Shown here: positions 1 through 8,892 of the stretch, one piece after another | How positions within the stretch are numbered: the first letter of the stretch is position 1 | How the letters are laid out: every line of letters begins with the position of its first letter | Assembly (NCBI RefSeq): GCF_029960785.1 | Contig: NZ_JASBQE010000006.1 | Location: 1-64,000, forward strand | Direction: 5' to 3' | Source of the DNA: Polyangium sp. 15x6 | GTDB lineage: Bacteria > Myxococcota_A > Polyangia > Polyangiales > Polyangiaceae | DNA length: 64,000 bases | Position numbers and translations under genes: made by a program | The notes under the pieces: model-generated | The model's input: the letters and a program-made list of their open reading frames with translations, nothing else | Databases searched by the model: none | What the model was told of the DNA's origin: nothing

Positions 1-199
1 CGGACGCGGGCGCAGGCGCGACGGCGGACGCGGACGCGGGCGCGGGCGCGGCGGCGGTCGTGGTCGTCGACGCGGACGCGGAGCCGTCGGGGGCGGTGGC
101 GCCCGAGCAGGCCGCGAGGAGCGGCGCGGCCACGAGGGAGGCGAGCCGCAGAATGTTTTTCGAGACGAACGTTTGGCGCTTTCGATCGAGGGGGTTCAT
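1..199 (-). CDS. Putative lipoprotein, N-terminal part only
   Basis: The gene enters from the left edge, so only the first 66 codons are visible. It opens with a basic stretch (MNPLDRKRQ), a hydrophobic segment and a lipobox LLAAC with the lipidated Cys at residue 31. An Ala/Ser/Thr/Pro linker of near-repeated GCG/GCC/TCC codons follows, typical of the spacer that tethers a surface lipoprotein. Its ATG (199-197) overlaps the TGA of the upstream mltG gene as ATGA, so translational coupling is likely. The mature domain lies outside the window and no function can be given. Confidence 0.7.
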   Translation of the reverse strand, partial: MNPLDRKRQTFVSKNILRLASLVAAPLLAACSGATAPDGSASASTTTTAAAPAPASASAVAPAPAS

Positions 200-1461
200 T
201 CGGGTCTCTCGGCGCTCGTCGTGGTCGCGCGCAGCTTGCGGACGGCCTCGTTGTGCTGGTCGAGCGCCTCGCTGAAGGTGTGCCGGCCGCCTCCTTTGGC
301 GACGAAATAGAGGTATTTCGTCGCCGCGGGCGCGAGCACGGCCTCGATGGACGGAGCGCCGGGGTTCGCGATGGGACCAGGCGGCAATCCGTCGTTCACG
401 TACGTGCTGTATCGATTCTTCGAATCCCGGTTGATGGCCGGGGTGATCTTGCCCGTGAACCCGGCGCAGGCCGGGACGACGTCGGGCTCGGAAAAACAAG
501 CGTAAGCCGCGGTGGGATCCGATTGCAGGCGCTTCGGCTTGAACGTGGGATCGAGCAGCCGGTTCAAGAAGACGCTGGCAATGAGCGGGCGTTCGTCCGG
601 CTGGGCCGCCTCTTTCTCGACGATCGAGGCGAGGATCAAGATCTCGCGGCGGCCATACCCGAGCGTATTGCGGAGCGACGCGAACCCGGCGGCGTGCTGG
701 GTCGCGAGCGCAGCCCAGCGGCGATCGGCCTCCGTGACGAGGCGGCGGACGATCTCTCGGGGATCGGTGTCGAGCGGGAAATCGTACGTCGCCGGAAAGA
801 GGTACCCCTCGGCGCTCTCGATCCCGAGCGCGCCCTTGCGCTCGATGCCGAGCTCGTCGAGCAGGAGCGGATCGGCGCTCGCCCGGAGGAAGGCGTTCTT
901 GCCGGCGACGCGGAGTTTTTCGAGGCGCGTCGCGATGTCGAACCGGTGAAACCCCTCGGGGATGGTGACGCGCGTGGTGGGGCGCTTGGGCGAACGTTCG
1001 AGGAGGTGGCGAAGATCCCAGGGATCGAGGCCCTGCGCAAGGAGGTGCGGGCCGGGGACGAAGGCGCTCGTGCCGCCGGTCGTGCGCAGGAACATGGCCA
1101 TCGCGCCCTCGCTCCGGACGAGGCCATGCCGGGCGAGCAGCGCCGCGGCCTGGTCGCTGTCGAGGCCGGCCGGCCAGTCGATCTCGACCATGGAGCCCGC
1201 GTCGGGCGCGTGGAGGTGGCCGTAGCCGAGGACGAGGGCGAGCACGGAGAGGCCCACCGCGCCCATCGCGCCCGCGAGCGCGAAGAGGGCCGCGCGGCCG
1301 CGCCGCGAGAGGCGCGGGCGGGGCTTCCGCGGCGAAGGCGACGGCGAAGACGACGAGCTCCGCGCGCCGGCCTCGGAGGGCGCTTGGGGCGACGCGCGGC
1401 GGCGGCGACGCCCGGGGGAAGACGGGGCTCTCGTAGGCACGGCAGGAGTGGTGCAAAGCAT
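196..1461 (-). CDS. mltG: Endolytic murein transglycosylase MltG (YceG-like)
   Basis: MltG cuts nascent peptidoglycan strands and sets glycan length at the inner membrane. From the chosen ATG at 1461 the protein has 421 residues: a Ser/Pro/Arg-rich cytoplasmic tail (1-55), one membrane segment (about 57-79) and a periplasmic YceG domain. The family motif ASIVEKEA lies near residues 279-286, and its first Glu (about 282) is the expected catalytic acid. The C-terminal YVNDGLPPGPIANPG block is another YceG hallmark. An upstream ATG at 1554 is in frame but would run into the divergent gene at 1548, so 1461 is preferred. The stop overlaps the next lipoprotein start. The tail before the membrane segment is longer than usual for the family. 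Confidence 0.93.
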   Translation of the reverse strand: MLCTTPAVPTRAPSSPGRRRRRASPQAPSEAGARSSSSSPSPSPRKPRPRLSRRGRAALFALAGAMGAVGLSVLALVLGYGHLHAPDAGSMVEIDWPAGLDSDQAAALLARHGLVRSEGAMAMFLRTTGGTSAFVPGPHLLAQGLDPWDLRHLLERSPKRPTTRVTIPEGFHRFDIATRLEKLRVAGKNAFLRASADPLLLDELGIERKGALGIESAEGYLFPATYDFPLDTDPREIVRRLVTEADRRWAALATQHAAGFASLRNTLGYGRREILILASIVEKEAAQPDERPLIASVFLNRLLDPTFKPKRLQSDPTAAYACFSEPDVVPACAGFTGKITPAINRDSKNRYSTYVNDGLPPGPIANPGAPSIEAVLAPAATKYLYFVAKGGGRHTFSEALDQHNEAVRKLRATTTSAERPE

Positions 1462-1547
1462 CAAACGCCGAAGGGCGTCAAGCCGAACGTTGCCACGGGG
1501 CGGCTCCGAGGGTGATGATGTTGCAGTCGAGGAGGTCCTTTCCCCGC

Positions 1548-2315
1548 ATGGCATCCAAGGCCGTCACCGATCGGCAGAAGTCCGCGCGCGCCGTGACCGC
1601 GGCAGCTCACACGCACGCAAACGAGGTCGCGACGCACGTCGCCGAGCTGCTCTCGCCGCACCTCCGGCCAGACGAAGAGATGCCGGACGTGTCGCTGTTC
1701 CTGCGCCTCGTGGGACGCCTGATCGCAACGGAGAACGAGGCGCTCGTGCGCGCCGACGCGGCCCACGAGCGGGAGCTCGCAGACGACGCCGCGCCGCGCA
1801 AGGCGCGAGACGAGGCGGTGGAGAAGGTGCGGCGGATCCTGGTGGATCTGCGCGCAGCGGTGGAGACGACGTGCGGGATGGCGGGTTTGCCGCGGCTGCA
1901 CCTCCTCGAGGCGGTGCCGACGGATCCCTCGGTGCTCGCGACGATCGGGCGCTCGGTGCTCGACGCGCTGCGCGACGAGTCAGTGCGGCTGCCAGCGCCA
2001 CGGCGACGGGGGCTGTCGCTCGATCGGGAGGCCTTCGCCGAGGAGCTCGAGCTCGAGCTTCCACCGCTGGAGAAGGCGCTCGCAGCGGTGGCGCGCGAGG
2101 CGCGCGAGGCCGAGGCGACGCTCAGGCAGAAGCGGGCAGCGATGGAGGCGAACGATCGCGCGTTCAGCCGCGGGGCAGCCGTGCTGTCGTCGACGTTCGC
2201 GCTGGCGGGTCTGGAGGATCTCGCAGGAAGGCTCAAGCCCTCGGTGCGGCAGCCAGGCGAGACGAACGAGTTCGAGCTGGCAGCGACGAGGGCAGAGACC
2301 GGCGCGGACGGCTGA
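1548..2315 (+). CDS. Hypothetical protein, helical, coiled-coil C-terminus
   Basis: This 255-residue protein is not recognised. It is rich in Ala, Arg, Glu and Leu, with no signal peptide or membrane segment. Residues about 165-215 (LELPPLEKALAAVAREAREA and onward) have the heptad look of a coiled coil. A central LRAAVETTCG-MAGLPRLHLLE stretch contains the only Cys. The ATG at 1548 (MASKAV) is preferred over the ATG triplet at 1512-1518, which would overlap the mltG promoter region. It is divergent from mltG and followed by an inverted pair of hairpin repeats. Function unknown. Confidence 0.6.
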   Translation: MASKAVTDRQKSARAVTAAAHTHANEVATHVAELLSPHLRPDEEMPDVSLFLRLVGRLIATENEALVRADAAHERELADDAAPRKARDEAVEKVRRILVDLRAAVETTCGMAGLPRLHLLEAVPTDPSVLATIGRSVLDALRDESVRLPAPRRRGLSLDREAFAEELELELPPLEKALAAVAREAREAEATLRQKRAAMEANDRAFSRGAAVLSSTFALAGLEDLAGRLKPSVRQPGETNEFELAATRAETGADG

Positions 2316-2324
2316 GAGGGACGC

Positions 2325-2432
2325 GCGGGGCTTTGCCCCGCACCCCAGCAGGGGGCTGTCCGCCCCCTGCACCCCGGACCAGGCACGGCCTGGACCGAGG
2401 GCGGAAAAACCGCGCGATGCGCGGTTTTTCCG
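2325..2432. repeat. Composite four-hairpin repeat, copy 1
   Basis: Four successive palindromes stand in a fixed order: CGGGGCTTTGCCCCG (2326-2340), CAGGGGGC-tgtcc-GCCCCCTG (2349-2369), CCAGGC-acg-GCCTGG (2379-2393) and a perfect 14-bp stem around a GAT loop (2402-2432, arm CGGAAAAACCGCGC). The same modules occur inverted at 2528-2640 and directly at 54199-54309. The last hairpin could also stop transcription of the gene ending at 2315. Confidence 0.8.
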
Positions 2433-2527
2433 ACGGGCCTGTGGCAAGACCACGGACCACGTCGCCAGCCGAGACGGCAGCGCTGCCCCCCTCGACAGAC
2501 TCGTTAGCCCCGCGGTCACGGCCCGTT

Positions 2528-2640
2528 CGCAGAACTGCGCATCGCGCAGTTCTGCGACCCCGGGTCCAGCGCTTGCGCTGGTCCGGGTCCAGGGGTGGAC
2601 AACCCCTGGTCGGGTCCGGGGTGAAACCCCGGCGCTACGC
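2528..2640. repeat. Composite four-hairpin repeat, copy 2 (inverted)
   Basis: This is the reverse-orientation copy of the element at 2325-2432. In order it has a 13-bp stem around ATC (2528-2556), CCAGCGC-TT-GCGCTGG (2566-2581), CCAGGGGT-ggaca-ACCCCTGG (2589-2609), CCGGGG-TGAAA-CCCCGG (2616-2632) and the border GCGCTACGC. Stem sequences differ between copies while pairing is kept, which points to selection on structure. It lies just downstream of the minus-strand VWA gene. Nothing else is seen between 2316 and 2649. Confidence 0.8.
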
Positions 2641-2649
2641 TGAGGTTCG

Positions 2650-4203
2650 TCAGAAGCCCATGTTCGTCGCCGCTTCCTGGTTGGAGCGGACGGCCTTGCG
2701 GCCCTGACGGGTCTCCGTGGGAGCGATCGGCGCAGCCGCGGGTGGAGGCGTGGCGAACGGGCCTGCGGCGGGCTCCGCGGCAGCGGCGGCGACTGGGGCC
2801 GCGGCGAAGCCGGATTGCGCTTGCTGCACGACGGCGAGCTGCCGATCGAAATCTTGGGCGACGTCGGCGGCGCGGGTCGCGGGGGCGGAGGTCTTTGCCT
2901 TTGCGGCCGAGTCGCGCAGGGCTTGTTCGCGGCTCTCGATGCGGCGGCGGGCCTCGGCGACCTTGCCTTGCTCGAACAGGCGGTTTGCCTCTTCGAGCGC
3001 GGAGGCGGTCTCGCTGCGGTTCACGCGACCGGCGACGACTGCGTCGAGATCACTCGCGTTTGCGTCGACGACCTCGACGCCGAGCTTGCCGCTGCAGCGG
3101 CCGTCCTCGTTCTTGACGAGATCCTTGTAACGCATGTCGACGGTCGCGACGGACAGCTCGCCATTCGAACCCGCGGGCACGCGGAGCTTCACGAGCACGG
3201 TCTTCACGTCGCCGCCGCTGAACGTGCCGAGGGGGACGGTGATGCGGTTGCCGCTGCGGCGGAAGGAGCGGTCGAAGACGCGATCGAGCTCCACGCCGGG
3301 GGCGAGATCGATGTCCACCTCGGCGCCGCTCGCGACGGCCTGCGTGAGCGCCTCGGCCTCGCCCTCGAAAACGCGGGCGAGCGCGGCGTCGTTCTCCACG
3401 AAGTAATGCCGGCCGTTCGATTCGACGGCGATCGCGGAGAGGATTTTTTCGTTGTAATCGACGTCGACGCCCACGGTGGAGATCCCGATCGCGCGGTCGC
3501 GGGCGCGCTGCGCGAGGCTGCGGAAGCCGGGCACGTCCTTCAGGCCGTGGTTCGCGTCCCCGTCGCTGAGGACGATCATGCGGCTGATGCGGCCGTCGCT
3601 CGCGCGGCTCATCTCGGCCATGCCGGTCTCGATGCCGCACGAGATACACGTATCGCCGCCGAGCGTGATGCCGGAGATCGAAGAGACGACCGAGCTGCGG
3701 GTCGAGGGGCCGATGACGACGGCCGGGACGACGACCTCCGTGCGCGTGTCGAACGTGACGACCGAGACCATGTCGCCGTCGTGGAGACGCTCGACGGCGC
3801 CGATCGCCGCGTTGATCGCGTTGCGGAGGCGGGTGCCCTTCATCGAGCCGGAACGGTCGATGACGATGGAGAGGTTCACCTGGGCCGCGGCCTTGGCGCG
3901 CTCATCGGCGTTTGCGCGGGCTTCGAGCATGAGGAACGTCTCGCCGCGCGGGTTCTTGAGGATCTTCGGGTGACCCATGCGCCCGTCGATCATCACGGTC
4001 GAGCCCGCGGTGAAGTGGGCGAGCTCGACCTGGTTCGTCGCGTCCGTCGTCTTTTCGGTCGTGGAATCTTCCTCGATCGCCTCGGCGCCGATCGTCGGCT
4101 CCGGCGAGGACGGCAGGCCACCGGGAGGGGTGAACGAGTAAACGGAAAGGCTCGTGAGCAGCATGCCTGCGAAGGCGAGGACGGCGACGCGGGACGATTT
4201 CAT
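2650..4203 (-). CDS. VWA-domain protein, exported or membrane-anchored
   Basis: The 517-residue protein starts with a signal-like hydrophobic segment (residues 7-24) and carries a von Willebrand A domain (about 108-290). An intact MIDAS is visible: D116-x-S118-x-S120 in the IDRSGSM motif, Thr in LGGDTC and Asp in LSDGDAN. The order VWA, then a beta-rich region, then a Pro/Ala-rich tail is that of bacterial exported VWA proteins related to the inter-alpha-trypsin inhibitor/YfbK type, which bind metals and partner proteins. The start ATG at 4203 has GGAGAG about 7 bases upstream. It lies 58 bases downstream of the redox operon and may be its last gene. The substrate is unknown. Confidence 0.82.
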   Translation of the reverse strand: MKSSRVAVLAFAGMLLTSLSVYSFTPPGGLPSSPEPTIGAEAIEEDSTTEKTTDATNQVELAHFTAGSTVMIDGRMGHPKILKNPRGETFLMLEARANADERAKAAAQVNLSIVIDRSGSMKGTRLRNAINAAIGAVERLHDGDMVSVVTFDTRTEVVVPAVVIGPSTRSSVVSSISGITLGGDTCISCGIETGMAEMSRASDGRISRMIVLSDGDANHGLKDVPGFRSLAQRARDRAIGISTVGVDVDYNEKILSAIAVESNGRHYFVENDAALARVFEGEAEALTQAVASGAEVDIDLAPGVELDRVFDRSFRRSGNRITVPLGTFSGGDVKTVLVKLRVPAGSNGELSVATVDMRYKDLVKNEDGRCSGKLGVEVVDANASDLDAVVAGRVNRSETASALEEANRLFEQGKVAEARRRIESREQALRDSAAKAKTSAPATRAADVAQDFDRQLAVVQQAQSGFAAAPVAAAAAEPAAGPFATPPPAAAPIAPTETRQGRKAVRSNQEAATNMGF

Positions 4204-4261
4204 GGCTCTCTCCGGGTATCGAGCATCGGCGCCTGCAACAACGGAGCTCGCGAGCACGAGC

Positions 4262-6589
4262 TTACGGTGCGCCGGTGGGTCCTTGGACGAAGATCGAGGG
4301 AGAACGATCTGGTCCCATGTGCGCTTCTGCGGCCACCCGGACCCCGCAGGCCTCGAGCGTGTCCCAGGGGGGGATGGATCCGATGAGGACGAAGACGGCG
4401 TCGTAAGGGACGCGCTCGTCCCGGCCGCGGGTCCGGAGGGCGGCGATGTCCGGGTCGAGGGCTGCGATCTCGGTCTCGAAGCGAAGGCTCAGGCGGCCGG
4501 CGGCGTGCATGCGCTTGACCTCGTCGATGTTGCGCGACTTGCCACGCGTGAAGGTCGGGCCGCGGTGGACGACGATGACGGTGGTGCCGGGCTGCCGAGC
4601 GAGGGCGACGGCGATCTCCATGGCGACGTCGCCGAGCCCGACCACGATGACTCGTTTGCCCTCGAAGCTTCGGGCGTCGGCGAGGTGGTAATGCACGCGG
4701 GCCTCGACGTCGGGGGAGAGCTCGATGGAGAGACGGCGAGGCGTGCCGCGCTGGCCAATCGCGAGCAGCACGCGGCGGGCGAGGACGTCCCGCGGCGGCC
4801 CCCCTTCGCGCGGGGGGGTTTGAGGGGGAAGCTCCGCTCGCGGAGCGGCCCCCCCAAGCGTTGACTCGGTCGTGACGCGGAAGAGCTTGCCGTCGGCCTC
4901 GCGCGAGACGGCCACCATGCGCGTGTCTTGCCGGATGGGGAGCTCTTCCTTGCGGATGATGCGCATCCAGTGCGAGAGGAGCTCTTCTTTCGTGGATTCT
5001 TTCAGCCAGAGCTTGCCCGTGAGGGGCAGGTCGAGCGGTTGATCGAAGACGAGCTTGCCGCGAGGAAAGCTGCGGATGCTCTGGGCGACCGAGCCTTGCT
5101 CGATGACCTCGAACGAGAGGCCGAGCTCCTTCGCGCGGAGCGCCGCGCTGATGCCCGCGGGACCCGCGCCCACGATGACGAGGTCCTTCGGTCGCTCGGC
5201 CGGGCCCGCGAACGGCCCTTCCGCTTCGAGGCTCGCGGCGATCTTCTCGACGGCGTGCGCGCCCTGGAGGATCGCGTTCTTGATGAGCGGCAGGCCCGTC
5301 ACGTCGCCGGCGAGGAAGAGGCCCGGGGTGTCCTGGCTCTGGAGGGCGTCGTCGATGCGTGGCCTGTCGCCGATGGTGTCGCCGTCGGTGATGCGGAGCG
5401 AGCCGTTCGGGCAACGTTGCTCGCAGAGCGTGAGGCCGCAGCACGCCTCGGGGCGCACGACGACGGCGACGTACTTCTGGACTTCGAGCACGTCGTAAGG
5501 GCAAGCGTCGACGCAGGCGTAGCAGCCGAGGCAGGTCTGGGTGTCGATCTGCGGGAGGCGGACGCGGGTCTGGGGCTTGAGGAGCGCCTCGGTCGCCTGG
5601 GGTTTGTCCTGGACCTTGCGGCGGCGCGCGCGGAGGGCGCCCGTGCCGCGGACGAGGCCGAGCGTGAGCGCGAACGCGAGCGTGCCCGTACCGAGCCAGA
5701 GCCACGAGAGCGCGCTCGTCGCGGGGCGATCGAGCTTCGGGACGGTGAGGGCGACGTCGCGCGCGGCGTCCCAGGCGACGGGGCGATCGTCGCCATGCTG
5801 CGCGGCGCAGACGCGGCCGCGGTTCTGGGAGCCGGGGCGATCGGGCGTGTCCGGAGGCAATGCCGTTTGATGTTCGTCGAAGCAGAGGGACGGTTTGTCG
5901 GGACCGAGTTTTTCGGTGCCCGGGGCGAAGCAGCGGGAGATGGGATCACGCGGCGAGCGCGGGTCGTGGCATCCCTTGCAGCTCGCGGCCGTGACGATCG
6001 GGACCGTGGCTTCGAGGTGCGCGGGCGGGGCGTCGTCGAGGGCGCGCTCGACGCCGGGGGCGAAGCGGATCGGCGGCTCGCCGGGGATGAAGGCGACGCC
6101 CTGATCAGCCTGGTGGATGGGATGGCAGGTCGAGCAGCGGAGCGCGCCGGATTTGAAGAGGCGCTCGTGCGGGCGGCGGCGCGGCGCGTGCGCGCCGTGG
6201 CACGAGGCGCAGGCTTCGTCGGGGCGTTTTTCGGCTCCCGCGGTGCCGTGGCAGCTCGCGCAGGTGACGCTCGCCGCGCGCGCGTGCGGGCGCGAGAGGG
6301 GGCCCGGCGAGGCGTGGCCTCCGGGAGGCGGAACGAGGAAGGCGGAGAGACCCGCGGCGGCGGCGGCGACGACCGTGGCCGTGAGGACGCCGCGGAAGCG
6401 AGTGACGTCCGAGGTCTTTTCGGCGCGCTTGGCCGCGCGCCCGCGGGGCAGCTCGCGCGGAACGGCGGCACGATCGCGGGCGTCGCCGAGGGGCGACGCG
6501 TAAAGCGTGGGCAACGCGGCCGGAGGTTTGCCCGCGGATGGTTCGTCCCGACGATCGCGATCTGCCATGGAACGATCGACTCCCCTCAC
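4262..6589 (-). CDS. Membrane flavocytochrome: tetraheme c - ferredoxin - FAD/NAD(P) fusion
   Basis: The 775-residue protein joins three redox modules. A first membrane helix (about 65-87) precedes a segment with four CXXCH heme sites (110, 127, 152, 204). A second helix (about 292-314) precedes two 4Fe-4S motifs (CLGCYACVDACP at 353 and CCGLTLCEQRCP at 383). After these comes a pyridine-nucleotide-disulfide-type domain with a FAD fingerprint (VGAGPAGISAA, about 473) and an NAD(P) fingerprint (VVGLGDVAMEIA). Two helices place hemes in the periplasm and Fe-S plus flavin in the cytosol, so electrons could cross the membrane within one chain. The GTG start overlaps the upstream stop as GTGA. An ATG at 6568 is the alternative. 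I know no named family with this order. Confidence 0.85.
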   Translation of the reverse strand: MRGVDRSMADRDRRDEPSAGKPPAALPTLYASPLGDARDRAAVPRELPRGRAAKRAEKTSDVTRFRGVLTATVVAAAAAGLSAFLVPPPGGHASPGPLSRPHARAASVTCASCHGTAGAEKRPDEACASCHGAHAPRRRPHERLFKSGALRCSTCHPIHQADQGVAFIPGEPPIRFAPGVERALDDAPPAHLEATVPIVTAASCKGCHDPRSPRDPISRCFAPGTEKLGPDKPSLCFDEHQTALPPDTPDRPGSQNRGRVCAAQHGDDRPVAWDAARDVALTVPKLDRPATSALSWLWLGTGTLAFALTLGLVRGTGALRARRRKVQDKPQATEALLKPQTRVRLPQIDTQTCLGCYACVDACPYDVLEVQKYVAVVVRPEACCGLTLCEQRCPNGSLRITDGDTIGDRPRIDDALQSQDTPGLFLAGDVTGLPLIKNAILQGAHAVEKIAASLEAEGPFAGPAERPKDLVIVGAGPAGISAALRAKELGLSFEVIEQGSVAQSIRSFPRGKLVFDQPLDLPLTGKLWLKESTKEELLSHWMRIIRKEELPIRQDTRMVAVSREADGKLFRVTTESTLGGAAPRAELPPQTPPREGGPPRDVLARRVLLAIGQRGTPRRLSIELSPDVEARVHYHLADARSFEGKRVIVVGLGDVAMEIAVALARQPGTTVIVVHRGPTFTRGKSRNIDEVKRMHAAGRLSLRFETEIAALDPDIAALRTRGRDERVPYDAVFVLIGSIPPWDTLEACGVRVAAEAHMGPDRSPSIFVQGPTGAP

Positions 6590-8892
6590 CGCCTCATCAC
6601 CGCCGCCACGTGCACCACGAGCAGCGCCATCGCCATGCCGAACGTCAGGATGTGGAGCGGCAGGCCCACGCGGAGCAGCCGCAGAAGGAGCCTCTGCGCC
6701 GGCAGCGCGCGAAGCTCCACGACGATCCGCACGAGGCCGTCGAGCCCCGCCAAACGCTCCTTGCCGCGCCCTTCGAGGACCCGCTCGATCCGCGCTCGTA
6801 AAACCTCTTCCTCCTGCCGCAAGGTCCGGCCGCTCGCGAGCAAGGCGAGCGGGCCGAACGTCGACATCGCGAAGGGCACGAGGATCTTCTCGAAGATCTT
6901 CTTCACGAGATCACTCTTGCCGCTCACCTCGCGATAGAGCCTGTCGACGAGGTCTCTGCGCGCGGCGGCGAAGTCTTCGGGCAGCGCGGCCGAGCGCTCG
7001 ATGCGGGCCATGCGGCGTGGGATCCAGGCGTACGCGAGCGCCGAGAGGCCTCCCACGAGCGCGCTCACGAGGAAGACGAGCCGGAGCGCGCCGCCGGCCG
7101 TGGACGGGGCGATCGGGTGCATCGGCGCGTGCGCGAAGACGAGGCCCGTCGTGACGAGGCCGAGCGCGAGGTGAATCGCGAGCTGCGGACGAACGCGGGA
7201 TGCGACGGGCGTGCGTGGTTCGGCGTTCTCGTCGCCCGCGCGCTTCCGCATCCACAGGTGCACGAGGCGCTTCGGCACGGCGTACAACACGAGCAGGACG
7301 AACCCTGCGGCCGCGAGGATGCCCGCGGCGCCGCCGAGGCCCACGTCCGCGTGCCAGAGCCCGCGCGCGTGCATGATCGCGCCGACGATGCCGATCGCCG
7401 CCCCCGCGATCGCGCCGCCCGCGACGAGGCCGGTCGCGCTCGCGCCTTGTTTCTGCACCTCGGCGCGGGCCGTGGATCCGCCGAGGACGAGGTCGCGCAC
7501 GTCGGCGAGCTCCTCGCTCGGGTTCATGCGGAAGATCGATCCGGTGGGACAAACCTGCACGCAGGCGGGGCCCTCGTAGCCGCGGCAGAGGTCGCATTTG
7601 ACGGCGACGTCGGGGTAGGCGCCGCCCGCGGGGCGCGGAGAATCGGCGGGGCGGGTCGCCATCTGGATGTTGTCCCAGGGACAGGCCTTGGCGCACGCGC
7701 CGCAGCCCGTGCAGAGCGCCTCGCGGATGAAGACCTCGCCGTCCGGCTCGCGGCCAATCGCGCCCGTGGGGCAGTCGATCATGCAGCTCGGGTTCGCGCA
7801 GTGCTGGCACGAGTTCGGTAGAAGCAGGCTGCGTGGCGCGTCGGATCGCGCCTCGACCCGCGCGACCATCTTGTCGCCGCGCCGCACGATCCGCGCCTCG
7901 CCGTGGAGCTCCGCGCAGCCCCACGCGCAATGACCGCAACGCACGCAGGTTTCGAGGTCGATGACGAGCAGCGACCGCGCGACCTTGAGCCGGTACAGAT
8001 CCCGAAACGCGTGCTGCGTGGCATTCTCCGCGGCGCGGCCGATCACGGAGCGCTGCGACGCCTGCTGATCGAGCGCGATGCGGCGGAGCGCGCCGAACAG
8101 GTCCGGATGGCGCGCCGTGATGCCGCGGAGCGTGCGCGCGTCGATGGCGATGAGCAGCGACGGGCCGCTCGCGACGGCGCTCACGAGGCGCGGCGTTCCG
8201 GCCTCGATCTCCGCATCGCCGAAGAAATCGCCGCGGCCGAGGTAGGCGCGGACGCGCAGGCGCTCGCCGTCGTCGGTCTGGATCTGGATCATCCCGTCCG
8301 CGACGAGGAACAGGTCCGTCGAGGGATCGCCCTCGCGGTAGATGGGCTGCCCGCGCTCGAAGCGCTGGTAGCGGGCCGCGTCGAGCAGGACGTCGACGTC
8401 CTCGGGATCGAGGGCGCGAGCGAAGGCCATCGTGTGGAGCAGGTCGCGCGTGGCCGCGCGGCGAAGGATTCGCTCGAGCCGCTCGGCGACCTCGGCCTTG
8501 CCGCTGCGCGCCGCCGCGCGCTGAAAGACGTGCGCGGGCACCTCGCAAAGTCGCGACGCCGCGCGCGCGGTGGCCGTCGCGCTGCGCGCCCCGAACGCCG
8601 TCGCCTCCTCGCCGAACGACGCGCCTTTGCCCGCGACGCGCAGCTCGCTCTCCCGATCCTCGCCGCGACGCACGGCCGAGAGCGCGACGATCCCCTCGGC
8701 GACCACGTAAAACGCGCCCGCCGCCTCCCCCGCGCGGAACACGACCTCGCCCTCGTCCACCGAGTGCATGCGCCCCGCGTCCTCGATCTCGCGGCGCGCG
8801 CGCGCGTCGAGGCCACGAAACACCGGCGTCTCCCACACCGCCGGAGGCCACGCCGCGCGCTCTCCCGAAGCCGCGGGCGTACCCGACGTCAC
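6586..8892 (-). CDS. Double cyclic-nucleotide-binding, four-cluster Fe-S membrane protein
   Basis: The 768-residue protein begins with two cNMP-binding (CAP-ED) domains (about 20-140 and 160-275). The first has the phosphate-cassette pattern FGEEATAFGARSATATA, and the second is more degenerate. A ferredoxin block follows with four Cys quartets (316-326, 362-374, 394-404, 433-448), as in DmsB/NrfC/HybA-type electron-transfer subunits. The C-terminal half holds several hydrophobic helices (about 487-508, 520-540, 570-590, 600-625, 725-765), giving a membrane anchor. It should relay electrons between a quinone or heme partner and the flavocytochrome, perhaps gated by a cyclic nucleotide. The GTG start overlaps the previous stop (GTGA), and its own stop overlaps the next start. 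Confidence 0.85.
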   Translation of the reverse strand: MTSGTPAASGERAAWPPAVWETPVFRGLDARARREIEDAGRMHSVDEGEVVFRAGEAAGAFYVVAEGIVALSAVRRGEDRESELRVAGKGASFGEEATAFGARSATATARAASRLCEVPAHVFQRAAARSGKAEVAERLERILRRAATRDLLHTMAFARALDPEDVDVLLDAARYQRFERGQPIYREGDPSTDLFLVADGMIQIQTDDGERLRVRAYLGRGDFFGDAEIEAGTPRLVSAVASGPSLLIAIDARTLRGITARHPDLFGALRRIALDQQASQRSVIGRAAENATQHAFRDLYRLKVARSLLVIDLETCVRCGHCAWGCAELHGEARIVRRGDKMVARVEARSDAPRSLLLPNSCQHCANPSCMIDCPTGAIGREPDGEVFIREALCTGCGACAKACPWDNIQMATRPADSPRPAGGAYPDVAVKCDLCRGYEGPACVQVCPTGSIFRMNPSEELADVRDLVLGGSTARAEVQKQGASATGLVAGGAIAGAAIGIVGAIMHARGLWHADVGLGGAAGILAAAGFVLLVLYAVPKRLVHLWMRKRAGDENAEPRTPVASRVRPQLAIHLALGLVTTGLVFAHAPMHPIAPSTAGGALRLVFLVSALVGGLSALAYAWIPRRMARIERSAALPEDFAAARRDLVDRLYREVSGKSDLVKKIFEKILVPFAMSTFGPLALLASGRTLRQEEEVLRARIERVLEGRGKERLAGLDGLVRIVVELRALPAQRLLLRLLRVGLPLHILTFGMAMALLVVHVAAVMRR

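Noticed and set aside
253-1515. 420-codon plus-strand frame opposite mltG
   Set aside because: Arg/Gly/Glu-biased composition, no family motif, and the minus strand carries a clear MltG.
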